This document shows, in pieces, positions 1 through 6,794 of a DNA stretch of 15,322 nucleotides. The DNA comes from DAOMOD01 sp035444205. Its GTDB lineage: Bacteria > Pseudomonadota > Gammaproteobacteria > Xanthomonadales > BPKI01. Numbering within the stretch: position 1 is the first letter of the stretch; every line of letters begins with the position of its first letter. The notes under the pieces are model-generated. The model was not told the origin of the DNA. It saw only the letters and a program-made list of their open reading frames with translations, and did no database searches. The position numbers and the translations under genes were made by a program. Location: positions 1 through 15,322 of the forward strand of contig DAOMOD010000097.1 of NCBI GenBank assembly GCA_035444205.1, in the 5' to 3' direction.

Positions 1-21
1 CCCGAACACGTGCTGGCCTGA
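1..21 (+). CDS. panB: 3' end of panB (3-methyl-2-oxobutanoate hydroxymethyltransferase), partial
   Basis: Six codons (PEHVLA) and a TGA stop at 19-21 precede the panC start by two bases. The identity is inferred from position only: panB normally lies directly upstream of panC and supplies ketopantoate for the same pathway. The fragment is too short for any motif, so another upstream gene cannot be excluded. Confidence 0.55.
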   Translation, partial: PEHVLA

Positions 22-23
22 GC

Positions 24-869
24 ATGGAGATCGTCGAGCGTGCCTCCGATCTGCGCGCCACGCTCGACGGCTGGCGCGCGCGCGGCGACGCCATCGCCTT
101 CGTGCCGACCATGGGCAACCTGCATGCCGGGCACTACGCGCTCGCAAGGCTGGCCCGTGCCCATCCCGCCGCCCGCGTGGTGGTCAGCATCTTCGTCAAT
201 CCCACCCAGTTCGGTGTCGGCGAGGATTTCGAGCGCTATCCGCGCACCCTGGACGCCGACCGAGCGGGTTTGATCGCCGAAGGCGTCGACCTGCTGTTCC
301 TGCCCGGCGTCGACGACATGTATCCGTTCGGCATCGAGCAGGCGGTGCGCGTGCATGTGCCGGGCCTGAGCGAGATCCTCTGCGGCGCCAGCCGTCCGGG
401 CCATTTCGACGGCGTCGCCGGCATCGTGCTGCGTCTGTTTCACATGGTGCGGCCCGACATCGCCGTATTCGGCGAGAAGGATTTCCAGCAACTCCTGCTG
501 ATCCGCCGCCTGGTCGCCGATCTGGCGCTGCCGGTCGACATCCAAGCCGGCGCAACCGTGCGCGAGCCCGACGGCCTGGCCCTCAGCTCCCGCAACCGCT
601 ACCTCGACCCCGACGCCCGTGCCCGCGCCCCGGCCCTGCACGCCACCCTGCGATGGATGGCCGAGGCGTGGCGCAGCGGCGAGGGGTGCGAATCCATCGA
701 GGCCGAGGCCCTGGCACGCCTGCGCCAGGCCGGCCTCGACCCCGACTACTGCGTCCTGCGCCGCGCCAGCGACCTCACCACCCCGACCCCCGGCGACACC
801 CCCCTGCGCGCCCTGGCCGCCGCCCGTGTAGGCTCCGCGCGACTAATAGACAATATCCCGGTGGTTTAG
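24..869 (+). CDS. panC: pantothenate synthetase (pantoate--beta-alanine ligase)
   Basis: Cytoplasmic enzyme that joins pantoate and beta-alanine with ATP to give pantothenate, the precursor of coenzyme A. The 281-residue product has the usual family length. Visible signatures are PTMGNLHAGH near residues 28-37 (the nucleotidyl-transferase HxGH motif), FVNPTQF near 57-63, the GHFDGV segment, FGEKDFQQL near 149-157 (KMSKS-region equivalent of the family), LSSRNRYL, and a C-terminal RLIDN. The start was chosen because it lies two bases after the upstream stop and gives the normal N-terminus, implying translational coupling to panB. Its substrate beta-alanine comes from PanD, whose gene lies 800 bp downstream beyond an insertion instead of directly adjacent. 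The stop codon sits in a small palindrome. Confidence 0.97.
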   Translation: MEIVERASDLRATLDGWRARGDAIAFVPTMGNLHAGHYALARLARAHPAARVVVSIFVNPTQFGVGEDFERYPRTLDADRAGLIAEGVDLLFLPGVDDMYPFGIEQAVRVHVPGLSEILCGASRPGHFDGVAGIVLRLFHMVRPDIAVFGEKDFQQLLLIRRLVADLALPVDIQAGATVREPDGLALSSRNRYLDPDARARAPALHATLRWMAEAWRSGEGCESIEAEALARLRQAGLDPDYCVLRRASDLTTPTPGDTPLRALAAARVGSARLIDNIPVV

Positions 870-882
870 ATATGCATCTAAA
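865..882. repeat. AT-rich palindrome at the panC stop codon
   Basis: Arms TTTAGAT (865-871) and ATCTAAA (876-882) are perfect inverted repeats around the 4-base spacer ATGC. The panC stop TAG (867-869) is inside the left arm. The AT content contrasts sharply with the surrounding GC-rich DNA. It could be an operator or a weak hairpin; no function can be assigned. Confidence 0.5.
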
Positions 883-893
883 TCAGTCACATA

Positions 894-918
894 GGGAATT
901 GTGCGCAGCAGAATTCCC
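894..918. repeat. second AT-rich inverted repeat downstream of panC
   Basis: Arms GGGAATT (894-900) and AATTCCC (912-918) with an 11-base spacer. It lies 11 bp after the palindrome at 865-882 and just before a T-run (928-934). The pair looks like a possible regulator-binding region or the leader of a small transcript ending at the terminator at 1057-1088. This is inference from symmetry alone. Confidence 0.4.
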
Positions 919-923
919 AATTT

Positions 924-1040
924 ATGGTTTTTTTACAACATGCCTGTTGCATTTTCGACCCGCCCTGTGGCATCCTTCAACTGCCGCAAGACCTCGACCC
1001 AGTCGACTTCCTGCGGCAGCAGGGCGCATTGTTGAGGTAA
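924..1040 (+). CDS. small ORF, 38 codons, possible gene remnant or sRNA region
   Basis: ATG at 924 opens a 38-residue frame ending in TAA at 1038-1040. The last 22 residues (ILQLPQDLDPV then DFLRQQGALLR) are protein-like and their codons have mostly G or C in third position, as in real genes here; the competing frame over the same bases does not. The first 16 residues are Cys- and Phe-rich and unconvincing, so this may be the surviving 3' end of a deleted gene. A strong terminator begins 16 bp after the stop. The same DNA can also fold: CTGCCGCA (981-988) pairs with TGCGGCAG (1012-1019) and TCGA (994-997) with TCGA (1003-1006), which would suit a small RNA. I recognise no family. Confidence 0.3.
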   Translation: MVFLQHACCIFDPPCGILQLPQDLDPVDFLRQQGALLR

Positions 1041-1056
1041 TCGTCACTCCGACTTG

Positions 1057-1088
1057 AACCCTTGCCTTCACCGGCAAGGGTTTTTTTT
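1057..1088 (+). terminator. intrinsic terminator
   Basis: Stem AACCCTTGCC (1057-1066) pairs perfectly with GGCAAGGGTT (1073-1082) around loop TTCACC, and the strand continues with a run of eight T (1081-1088). This is a textbook Rho-independent terminator for rightward transcription, ending either panBC readthrough or the small transcript at about 924-1056. Confidence 0.9.
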
Positions 1089-1104
1089 GCGCCCAGCGGT
1101 GCTC

Positions 1105-1372
1105 AGGAACCTCTGAACAAGTCCGCACACGCCGCGTTGGCCCTGTGCGTGCGCGCAGCAAGGCGGACGCCGTAGCGCATGGTGGTTCCATGGGCAAGGC
1201 GTCCAACGCGGCTGCGGGTACGCACAGGGTCAACCCTTCGGGCCGGGTCTGCAGGGCCGTCCCGCGTCGTTGCGCATCTTGACCATGGAACCACCATGCC
1301 CTGCGATGCGCGTCTAGCGGGCCAGCCCTGCAGCCTCCGGCGCGGCGTGCGCGGACTTGTTCAGAGGTTCCT
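1105..1372. mobile_element. MITE-like element with 32-bp terminal inverted repeats
   Basis: Positions 1105-1136 and 1341-1372 are inverted copies matching at 31 of 32 bases, beginning AGGAACCTCTGAACAAGTCC. The interior is itself palindromic: GCATGGTGGTTCCATGG (from about 1178) recurs inverted near 1283-1299, and CCCTGTGCGT (about 1141-1150) recurs inverted near 1220-1229. No convincing ORF lies inside. At 268 bp, with no coding capacity and long inverted ends, it resembles a non-autonomous transposon moved by a transposase elsewhere in the genome. The flanks (TCA on the left and TTA on the right if the ends start at GGAACC) give no clear target duplication. The source IS family is not identified. 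Confidence 0.7.
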
Positions 1373-1386
1373 TAAGTCTCTGTAAT

Positions 1387-1498
1387 CCGTTCGTGGTGAG
1401 GAGCGGATCGAACGCTAAGCATCGAGTCCGCGTCTCGATAAGCCGTTCGTGGTGAGGAGCGGATCGAGATGTGCAGCGTAGAGTCCGCGTCTCGAACC
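1387..1498. repeat. tandem duplication, two 56-bp units
   Basis: Two units start at 1387 and 1443. Each begins CCGTTCGTGGTGAGGAGCGG and ends around AGTCCGCGTCTCGA; the first 25 bases are identical and the middle diverges. Only two copies exist and there is no spacer, so it is not a CRISPR. It looks like an interspersed intergenic repeat that duplicated in place next to the MITE-like element. Confidence 0.75.
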
Positions 1499-1622
1499 AC
1501 CCCCGGACACCCACGAAGCCCGGCCCCGCGCCACGCCCGATAGCAGGTATTTCCCACCACCGCGCTGCCGAATCGACCTGGGCCGCCTCCATGCTGCACT
1601 GCGGAAATCCTCCGTACCGCCT

Positions 1623-1631
1623 TGATATACT
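1623..1631 (+). promoter_or_regulatory. extended -10 promoter for panD-pgi
   Basis: TGATATACT (1623-1631) combines an extended -10 TG with the hexamer TATACT (1626-1631). No good -35 is present at the right distance, as is common with extended -10 promoters. Transcription would begin near 1638, giving an untranslated leader of about 30 bases before panD. The stretch 1499-1620 upstream holds nothing else that I can recognise. Confidence 0.6.
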
Positions 1632-1668
1632 GCGCCCCCCTCTCGCCATTCCGTCCCGGATCGAAGCC

Positions 1669-2049
1669 ATGCACCTGACCCTGCTCAAGGCGAAAATCCA
1701 CCGCGCCACGGTGACCCACGCCGAGCTCGACTACGAGGGTTCCTGCGCCATCGATGCGCGGTTGCTGGATGTCTCGGGCATTCGCGAATACGAGCAGTTG
1801 CACATCTACAACGTCAGCAACGGCGAGCGCTTCGTCACCTATGCCATCCGCGCCGAGGAAGGTTCCGGCATCATTTCGGTGAATGGCGCGGCGGCGCACA
1901 AGGCGTCGCCGGGCGACCTGGTGATCATCTGCGCCTACGCCGGCATGGCAGCGGCGGAAGCCGAGCGCTTCGAGCCGATGCTGGTCTACGTTGATGGCGA
2001 CAACCGCATGACCCACACCCATCGCAGCATTCCGGCCCAGGCGGCCTGA
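1669..2049 (+). CDS. panD: aspartate 1-decarboxylase proenzyme
   Basis: Pyruvoyl-dependent cytoplasmic enzyme that decarboxylates aspartate to beta-alanine, the second substrate of PanC. The 126-residue length equals that of the E. coli proenzyme. The self-processing site is visible as YEGSC, with cleavage expected between Gly24 and Ser25 so that Ser25 becomes the pyruvoyl group. Further family marks are KIHRATVTHAEL (residues 9-20), NGERFVTYAI and the NGAAAH segment. The frame runs open back to 1471, but the start at 1669 is the one giving the conserved MxLTLLKAKIHR N-terminus and sits just behind a promoter. The stop TGA overlaps the pgi start in TGATG, so the two genes are coupled. Confidence 0.97.
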   Translation: MHLTLLKAKIHRATVTHAELDYEGSCAIDARLLDVSGIREYEQLHIYNVSNGERFVTYAIRAEEGSGIISVNGAAAHKASPGDLVIICAYAGMAAAEAERFEPMLVYVDGDNRMTHTHRSIPAQAA

Positions 2050-3646
2050 TGGCCATTGCGCTCGACCGGTTGCGCGTCGACGCTGCGCGGTTGCGGCAGG
2101 TCGCGTTGACCGAGCTGTTCGACGCCGATCCCGAACGCTGTCGCTCCCTTTCGTTTCGCCATGGCCCGGTGTACGCCGACCTGTCGCGCCAGCGCATTGA
2201 CAAGGCGGCCCTGGCATCGCTGATTCACGCGGCCCGCGATGCCGGGCTGGCGCAGGCCATCGAGGGGCTGTTCGCCGGTGCCGAGGTGAATGTCTCGGAG
2301 CGGCGGCCGGCCTTGCATACCGCGCTGCGCGGGGTCGGTCCGGCGGATGCGGTGCGCCGCGCCAGCGACGCGCTCGAGCGCATGGAGCGCCTGATCGAAC
2401 TGTTGCGTCACGATCCGTCCTCGACCTTCGGCATGAACCGTGTGACCGACGTGGTCAGCGTCGGCATCGGCGGCTCCGACCTTGGCCCCAGGCTGCTGCT
2501 CGACGCGCTGGAGCGACGCAGCCGCGGACTGCCACGCGTGCACTTCGTCAGCAATGTCGATGGCGATGTGTTGCAGCGCCTGCTGCCCAGGCTCGATCCT
2601 GGCAGCACGCTGGTGGTGTTGATCTCGAAGAGCTTCGGCACCAGCGAGACACTGATCAACGGGCACAGCCTGATCGAGTGGATGCAGCGCCACCACGGCG
2701 GCAATCGCGAGGCGGCGCTGCGGCAGTTCATGGCGGTCACCGCCGATGCCGACCGTGCGGCCACCTTCGGTATCGCGCGCTCGCGCATCCTGCCGTTGTG
2801 GCCGTGGGTGGGTGGGCGCCTGTCGCTGTGGTCCTGCGTCGGCTTCGCGGTGGCGCTGGCGGTGGGGCCCGGCGTGTTCCGCCGCCTGCTGCAGGGCGCG
2901 GCCTCGATGGACGAGCATTTCCGCGACGCGCCGCTGGAGGTCAACCTGCCGGTGCTGCTGGCCCAGGTCGGCCTGTGGAACCGCAACCTNNNNNNNNNNN
3001 NNNNNNNNNNNNNNNNNNNNNNNNNNNNNNNNNNNNNNNGCAGCAGCTCGAGATGGAGAGCAACGGCAAGTCGGCGGGTTCGGACGGCCGGCCGGTGGAC
3101 ATGGCCACGGCACCTGTCATCTGGGGTGGCGTCGGCACCGATTCGCAGCATGCCTTCTTCCAGTGCCTGCACCAGGGCACCGACGTACTGCCGGTGGAGT
3201 TCATCGGCGTGGTGCGTCCGACGCACGGTTTCGACACCCACCACCGCGCGCTGCTGGCGAACATGCTGGCCCAGGGCGCCGCGCTGATGCGCGGGCAGAG
3301 TACCGAGCAGGCGCTCGAACGCCTGCGCGATTCGGGTCTGCATGGCGCCGAGCTGCTGGCGCTGGCGGCGCAGCAGACCTTCCCCGGCAACCGGCCCAGC
3401 ACCACCTTGCTGCTGGACGATCTTGAACCGGAATCGCTGGGCGCGCTGCTGGCCCTGTACGAGCATCGCACCTATGTGCAGGGTGTGCTGTGGGGCATCG
3501 ATCCCTTCGACCAGTGGGGCGTCGAGCTTGGCAAGCGGCTGGCCGAACAGTTCGAGCCGGCGCTGAGCGGGGCGCCGACGCCGGCGGAGGCCGACGCCTC
3601 CACGCGAGCACTGCTGACCGAGATCCTCAGCCGGCAAGGCGCCTGA
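2049..3646 (+). CDS. pgi: glucose-6-phosphate isomerase (interrupted by assembly gap)
   Basis: Interconverts glucose 6-phosphate and fructose 6-phosphate in the cytoplasm. The first 313 residues contain GIGGSDLGP (139-147), SKSFGTSET (193-201) and GGRLSLWS (255-262; the Leu replaces the usual Phe or Tyr). After the N-run the protein resumes with QQLEMESNGK, carrying the Glu equivalent to E. coli E355, then the catalytic His in DSQHAF, and the C-terminal signature FDQWGVELGK with the catalytic Lys. The reading frame differs across the 50 N, which I attribute to a wrong gap length and not to a real frameshift; about 22 residues are missing and the intact protein would be about 537 aa. The start overlaps the panD stop, and AGGCGG upstream serves as a weak ribosome site. 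The last 20 bp overlap queG on the other strand. Confidence 0.95.
2990..3039. other. assembly gap (50 N) inside pgi
   Basis: Fifty unknown bases separate the frame ending in NRN-L from the frame resuming at 3041 with QQLEMESNGK. The two frames can join only if the missing length is a multiple of three, so 50 cannot be right. E. coli Pgi, as I recall it, has 22 residues between the corresponding positions, which predicts 66 missing bases. Confidence 0.95.
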
Positions 3647-4700
3647 GCGCCCACTCGACGTGCTCGCGCACCAGCGCCGAGGGGTGCTCGGCGCGCGATC
3701 GCAGTGCGGCCACCGCCTGCGCGCTGGGCGGCCCGTTGCCAAGCGCCACCGCGATATTGCGCAGCCAGCCGGCGTAACCGGCGCGGCGCAGCGGCGAACC
3801 TTCGGTGCGCCGCGACCATTCCTCCTCGCTCCAGGCGAACAGGTCCACCAGGGGTGGCCCGTCGAGACCATCGCGCGGGCTGAAGTCGGCTTCCCGGCTG
3901 GGCTGGGCGAAGCGGTTCCAGGGGCAAACCGCCTGGCAATCGTCGCAGCCGAAGATGCGGTTGCCGATCAGCGGTCGCAGCGCTTCGGGAATGCTGCCCC
4001 TGAGCTCGATGGTCAGGTAGCTGATGCATAGCCGCGCATCCACTTCATAGGGGGCGACGATGGCGCCGGTGGGGCAGGCTTCGAGGCAGCGCGTGCAGGT
4101 GCCGCAATGGTCGTCGATGGTTTCGCCGTCGGCGGCCAGCGGCAGGTCGGTGTAGATCTCGCCGAGAAAGAACCAGGATCCGGCGCGCGGGTGGATGAGA
4201 TTGGTGTGCTTGCCGATCCAGCCGAGCCCGGCGTTGCGCGCCAGGGCGCGCTCCAGCACCGGCGCGGAGTCGACGAACACACGGTAGCCGAAGTCGCCCA
4301 CCGCCGCCTTGATGCGCGAGGCCAGGCGCTGCAGGCGCTTGCGCATCAGCTTGTGGTAGTCGCGGCCCAGCGCGTAGCGGGAGATGGCCGCGCGCTCCGG
4401 CGCTTCGACCAGCTCAAGGATCGGGTGCGCTTCGGCATGCAGGTAATCCATGCGCAGCGACACCACGCTGAGCGTGCCCGGCACCAGCTCATCGGGACGC
4501 GAACGCTTGCTCCCGTGATGCGCCATGTACGCCATCTCGCCGTGACGGCCAAGTTGCAGCCAGCGCAGCAGCCAGGCCTCGTCCTCGGCCAGTTGCACCT
4601 GGGCGATGCCGGCCTGCTGGAAGCCGAGCTCGGCGGCCCAGGCGCGGATGTCCAGCGCCAGGCGTGCGCGGTCGACCTGGGTGTGCACGGGGGCGGTCAT
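3627..4700 (-). CDS. queG: epoxyqueuosine reductase
   Basis: Cobalamin- and iron-sulfur-dependent enzyme that reduces epoxyqueuosine to queuosine at position 34 of GUN-anticodon tRNAs, the last step of the pathway. The 357-residue product has family length. The substrate-domain segment VFVDSAPVLER carries the conserved Asp144; WIGKHTNLI and GSWFFLGEI follow. The two [4Fe-4S] sites are built from C199, C202, C205, C209 (CGTCTRCLEACP), C225, and C252, C255, C259 (CDDCQAVCPWN). The C-terminus has HEAT-like helical segments (RNIAVALGN, REHVEWALRRL). The frame stays open far upstream, but 4700 gives the normal N-terminus and lies just after a -10 element. It converges with pgi (20-bp overlap) and diverges from nnr. 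Confidence 0.96.
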   Translation of the reverse strand: MTAPVHTQVDRARLALDIRAWAAELGFQQAGIAQVQLAEDEAWLLRWLQLGRHGEMAYMAHHGSKRSRPDELVPGTLSVVSLRMDYLHAEAHPILELVEAPERAAISRYALGRDYHKLMRKRLQRLASRIKAAVGDFGYRVFVDSAPVLERALARNAGLGWIGKHTNLIHPRAGSWFFLGEIYTDLPLAADGETIDDHCGTCTRCLEACPTGAIVAPYEVDARLCISYLTIELRGSIPEALRPLIGNRIFGCDDCQAVCPWNRFAQPSREADFSPRDGLDGPPLVDLFAWSEEEWSRRTEGSPLRRAGYAGWLRNIAVALGNGPPSAQAVAALRSRAEHPSALVREHVEWALRRLAG

Positions 4701-4723
4701 GCCCGGGAGTATAGAATCCGCTG
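4701..4723. promoter_or_regulatory. overlapping back-to-back -10 elements for queG and nnr
   Basis: The 23 bp between the two divergent start codons contain AGTATAGAAT (4708-4717). On the minus strand this reads ATTCTATACT, with TATACT (4713-4708) 7 bases before the queG ATG. On the plus strand it offers TAGAAT (4712-4717) 6 bases before the nnr ATG, or TATAGA (4710-4715). Those spacings put both transcription starts at or next to the start codons, implying leaderless mRNAs. No Shine-Dalgarno sequence is at a usable distance on either side, and -35 hexamers are weak. Confidence 0.55.
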
Positions 4724-6190
4724 ATGCAAGGACTCGACCGACGCCTGTTCGATGCCGCCGCCGTGCGAGCCGTGGACCGTCGCGCCATCGACGAACTCGG
4801 CATTCCCGGCTACGAGCTGATGTGCCGCGCCGGCGCCGCTTCCCTGCACCACCTGCGCCTGCGCTGGCCGGAGGCACGGCGCATCCTGGTGCTGTGCGGA
4901 CCCGGCAACAACGGCGGCGATGGACTGGTGCTGGCGCGTCTGGCGCGCGCCGAGGGTTTCGATGTGCGCGTGTGCTGCCCGCTCGGCGTGCCGCGCCGCG
5001 GCGATGCGGCGCTCGCTGCGCAAGCGTTCGCCGAGGGCGGGGGTCAGGCCGAAAGCGGGCGTGTCGATGTCGCATTCGCCGGGATCGATGTCGTCGTCGA
5101 TGCGTTGTTCGGCATCGGCCCGGCGCGGCCGCCGCCAGGCGATCTCGCGTTGTGGATCGAGGCACTGAATGCGACCGCCACGCCGGTGCTGGCGCTGGAC
5201 GTGCCCTCCGGCATCGACGCCGACAGCGGGCATGCGCCGGGCGCGGCATTGCGTGCCGATGTCACGGTGAGCTTCATCGCACTCAAGCGCGGCCTGTTCA
5301 CGGGTGCCGCCGTCGATTGCGTCGGCGAGATTCTGCTGGAAACGCTCGACGTGCCGCGCCAGGCATTCGAAGGCGTCGAGCCGTATGCGCAACTGCTCGA
5401 CGCGGATGTGCTGAAGCCGCTGGCGCCGCGCACGCGATCCGCCCACAAGGGCGCCTTCGGTCATGTGCTGACGATCGGCGGCGACCACGGCTACGGTGGC
5501 GCGGTACGCATGTGCGGCGAGGCGGCCTTGCGCGCGGGCGCCGGCCTGGTCAGCGTGGCCACCCGCGCCGAGCATGTCGGTGCGCTGCTGGCGGCGCGAC
5601 CGGAACTGATGGTGCGCGATGCGGAAAACCTCGATGTCCTGCTGGGCGCCGCCAGCGTGCTGGCGGTCGGGCCGGGCCTGGGGCAGGGTGCCTGGGGGCG
5701 CGTGCGTTTCGAGCGCGCGCTTGGCTTTGCCGGGCCGCGCGTGTTCGATGCCGACGCGCTCAACCTGCTCGGCGAGGCGCCGCGTGCGCTGGGCGCATCG
5801 ACCATCATCACGCCGCATCCCGGCGAAGCGGCGCGACTGCTGGGCTGCGACACCGCCGAGGTGCAGCGCGACCGTTTCGCGGCCTTGCAGCGCCTGGTCG
5901 AACGCTACGCCTGTGTGGTCGTGCTCAAGGGTGCGGGCACACTGGTGGGCGATGGGCAGCGCACCGCGGTGTGTGCGACCGGCAATCCGGGGATGGCCAG
6001 CGGCGGCATGGGCGATGTCCTGACCGGTATCGTCGCCGCGCTGCTGGCGCAGGGGCTGCAACCCTTCGATGCGGCAAGCGCCGGCGTGTGGCTGCATGGC
6101 GTGGCCGGCGACCGAGCCGCCCGTGGCGGTCAACGTGGGCTGCTGGCGGGCGACCTCATCGCCGAACTGCGCGACCTGGTCAACCCATGA
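4724..6190 (+). CDS. nnr: bifunctional NAD(P)H-hydrate epimerase / ADP-dependent (S)-NAD(P)H-hydrate dehydratase
   Basis: Repairs damaged NADH and NADPH in the cytoplasm: the N-terminal half (about residues 1-215) epimerises R and S hydrates and the C-terminal half (about 230-488) dehydrates the S form using ADP. The epimerase half shows GPGNNGGDG (59-67), VVVDALFG with Asp126, and LDVPSGIDAD (158-167). The kinase-fold half shows HKGAFGHVL, VGPGLGQG (315-322), the THPGE-like TPHPGEAARLLG (363-374), VLKGAGT, and NPGMASGGMGDVLTG (421-435) with the catalytic Asp431. At 488 aa it is a complete two-domain protein. The stop overlaps the tsaE start by four bases (ATGA), so the two are translated together, as in the yjeF-yjeE pair of other gammaproteobacteria. 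Confidence 0.97.
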   Translation: MQGLDRRLFDAAAVRAVDRRAIDELGIPGYELMCRAGAASLHHLRLRWPEARRILVLCGPGNNGGDGLVLARLARAEGFDVRVCCPLGVPRRGDAALAAQAFAEGGGQAESGRVDVAFAGIDVVVDALFGIGPARPPPGDLALWIEALNATATPVLALDVPSGIDADSGHAPGAALRADVTVSFIALKRGLFTGAAVDCVGEILLETLDVPRQAFEGVEPYAQLLDADVLKPLAPRTRSAHKGAFGHVLTIGGDHGYGGAVRMCGEAALRAGAGLVSVATRAEHVGALLAARPELMVRDAENLDVLLGAASVLAVGPGLGQGAWGRVRFERALGFAGPRVFDADALNLLGEAPRALGASTIITPHPGEAARLLGCDTAEVQRDRFAALQRLVERYACVVVLKGAGTLVGDGQRTAVCATGNPGMASGGMGDVLTGIVAALLAQGLQPFDAASAGVWLHGVAGDRAARGGQRGLLAGDLIAELRDLVNP

Positions 6191-6663
6191 TCCGCGTGCT
6201 CACGCTGGCCGACGAAGCGGCGACACTGGCGCTGGGGCACCGCCTGGCGCCGGCGCTGGATCCGCCGCAGGTGGTGTATCTGAAGGGCGACCTTGGCGCC
6301 GGCAAGACCACGCTGGCGCGCGGCATCCTGCGTGCGCTGGGTCATGCCGGTCCGGTCAAGAGTCCCACCTACACCCTGGTGGAAAGCTACGACCTCGAAC
6401 GCCTGACCGTGCACCACCTCGACCTCTACCGCCTGGGCGATCCTTCCGAACTGGAGGCGCTCGGCATCCGCGACCTGCTCGATCCCACTGCCCTGCTGCT
6501 GGTGGAATGGCCCGAGCGCGGCGAAGGATGGCTGCCGCCGGCCGACGTCGAAGTGCAGCTCAGTCATGTCGCCAAGGGACGCAGCGCCCGCATCCGCGCG
6601 CACTCGCCGCGAGGCCGTGCGCTGATGGGACTGCTGACTCCGGTGTCGCAGCGTACGTCGTAA
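6187..6663 (+). CDS. tsaE: tRNA threonylcarbamoyladenosine biosynthesis ATPase TsaE
   Basis: P-loop ATPase that works with TsaB, TsaC and TsaD to make t6A at position 37 of ANN-decoding tRNAs. The 158-residue protein has family length. Walker A is GDLGAGKTT (34-42), followed by the family motif SPTYTLVESY (59-68), HHLDLYRL (76-83) and VEWPER (106-111). The start overlaps the nnr stop. The C-terminal tail after about residue 138 (HSPRGRALMGLL onward) is slightly longer than I expect and probably disordered. The amidase gene usually found directly downstream is instead more than 2 kb away. Confidence 0.96.
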   Translation: MIRVLTLADEAATLALGHRLAPALDPPQVVYLKGDLGAGKTTLARGILRALGHAGPVKSPTYTLVESYDLERLTVHHLDLYRLGDPSELEALGIRDLLDPTALLLVEWPERGEGWLPPADVEVQLSHVAKGRSARIRAHSPRGRALMGLLTPVSQRTS

Positions 6664-6674
6664 GGGGCGAGTTA

Positions 6675-6702
6675 GGATGGTGCCGAGCAGGCTCGGCACT
6701 AC
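6675..6702 (-). repeat. GTAG-headed REP / SMAG-like palindrome
   Basis: Read on the minus strand, it begins GTAGTGCCGAG and folds back with CTCGGCAC across a 4-base loop; on the plus strand GTGCCGAG (6680-6687) pairs with CTCGGCAC (6692-6699). A GTAG head followed by a GC-rich hairpin is the architecture of REP elements and of the SMAG repeats of Stenotrophomonas. There is no T-run, so it is not an intrinsic terminator. Confidence 0.65.
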
Positions 6703-6794
6703 GGGGGCGGCTGGGAGGGTGATTCTTTCGGTCAGGGTGAACGCCGGCTGAGCACGCGTCGGGCATATGACCATGGTAGGTGGATCGCGCCGAG

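Noticed and set aside
872..1057. 61-codon ORF overlapping the 38-codon ORF
   Set aside because: Its codons have low GC at third positions in an otherwise GC-rich genome and its end falls at the terminator stem; the frame at 924-1040 looks more coding-like.
1387..1498. CRISPR-like repeats
   Set aside because: Only two units, directly adjacent, with no unique spacers and no cas genes nearby.
1471..1668. N-terminal extension of PanD to 192 residues
   Set aside because: PanD proenzymes are about 126 residues and the conserved N-terminus begins at 1669. The extension also covers the promoter region.
2989..3041. Frameshift or pseudogene in pgi
   Set aside because: The frame change coincides exactly with the N-run and all catalytic motifs on both sides are intact; a wrong gap length explains it.
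2408..3871. 487-codon frame antisense to pgi
   Set aside because: It spans the N-run and opposes a gene with clear catalytic motifs. No family features are visible; it is a shadow frame of GC-rich coding DNA.
4606..6663. 685-codon open frame running through nnr in another frame
   Set aside because: Its translation is Arg/Ala-rich and low in complexity over the nnr part, as expected of an off-frame reading of GC-rich DNA. Only its final 158 codons, starting at 6187, are the real tsaE.
6664..6794. M-box riboswitch ahead of mgtE
   Set aside because: The leader is GC-rich and I cannot recognise the conserved M-box core. Only the terminator hairpin is similar in position, so a named riboswitch is not claimed.
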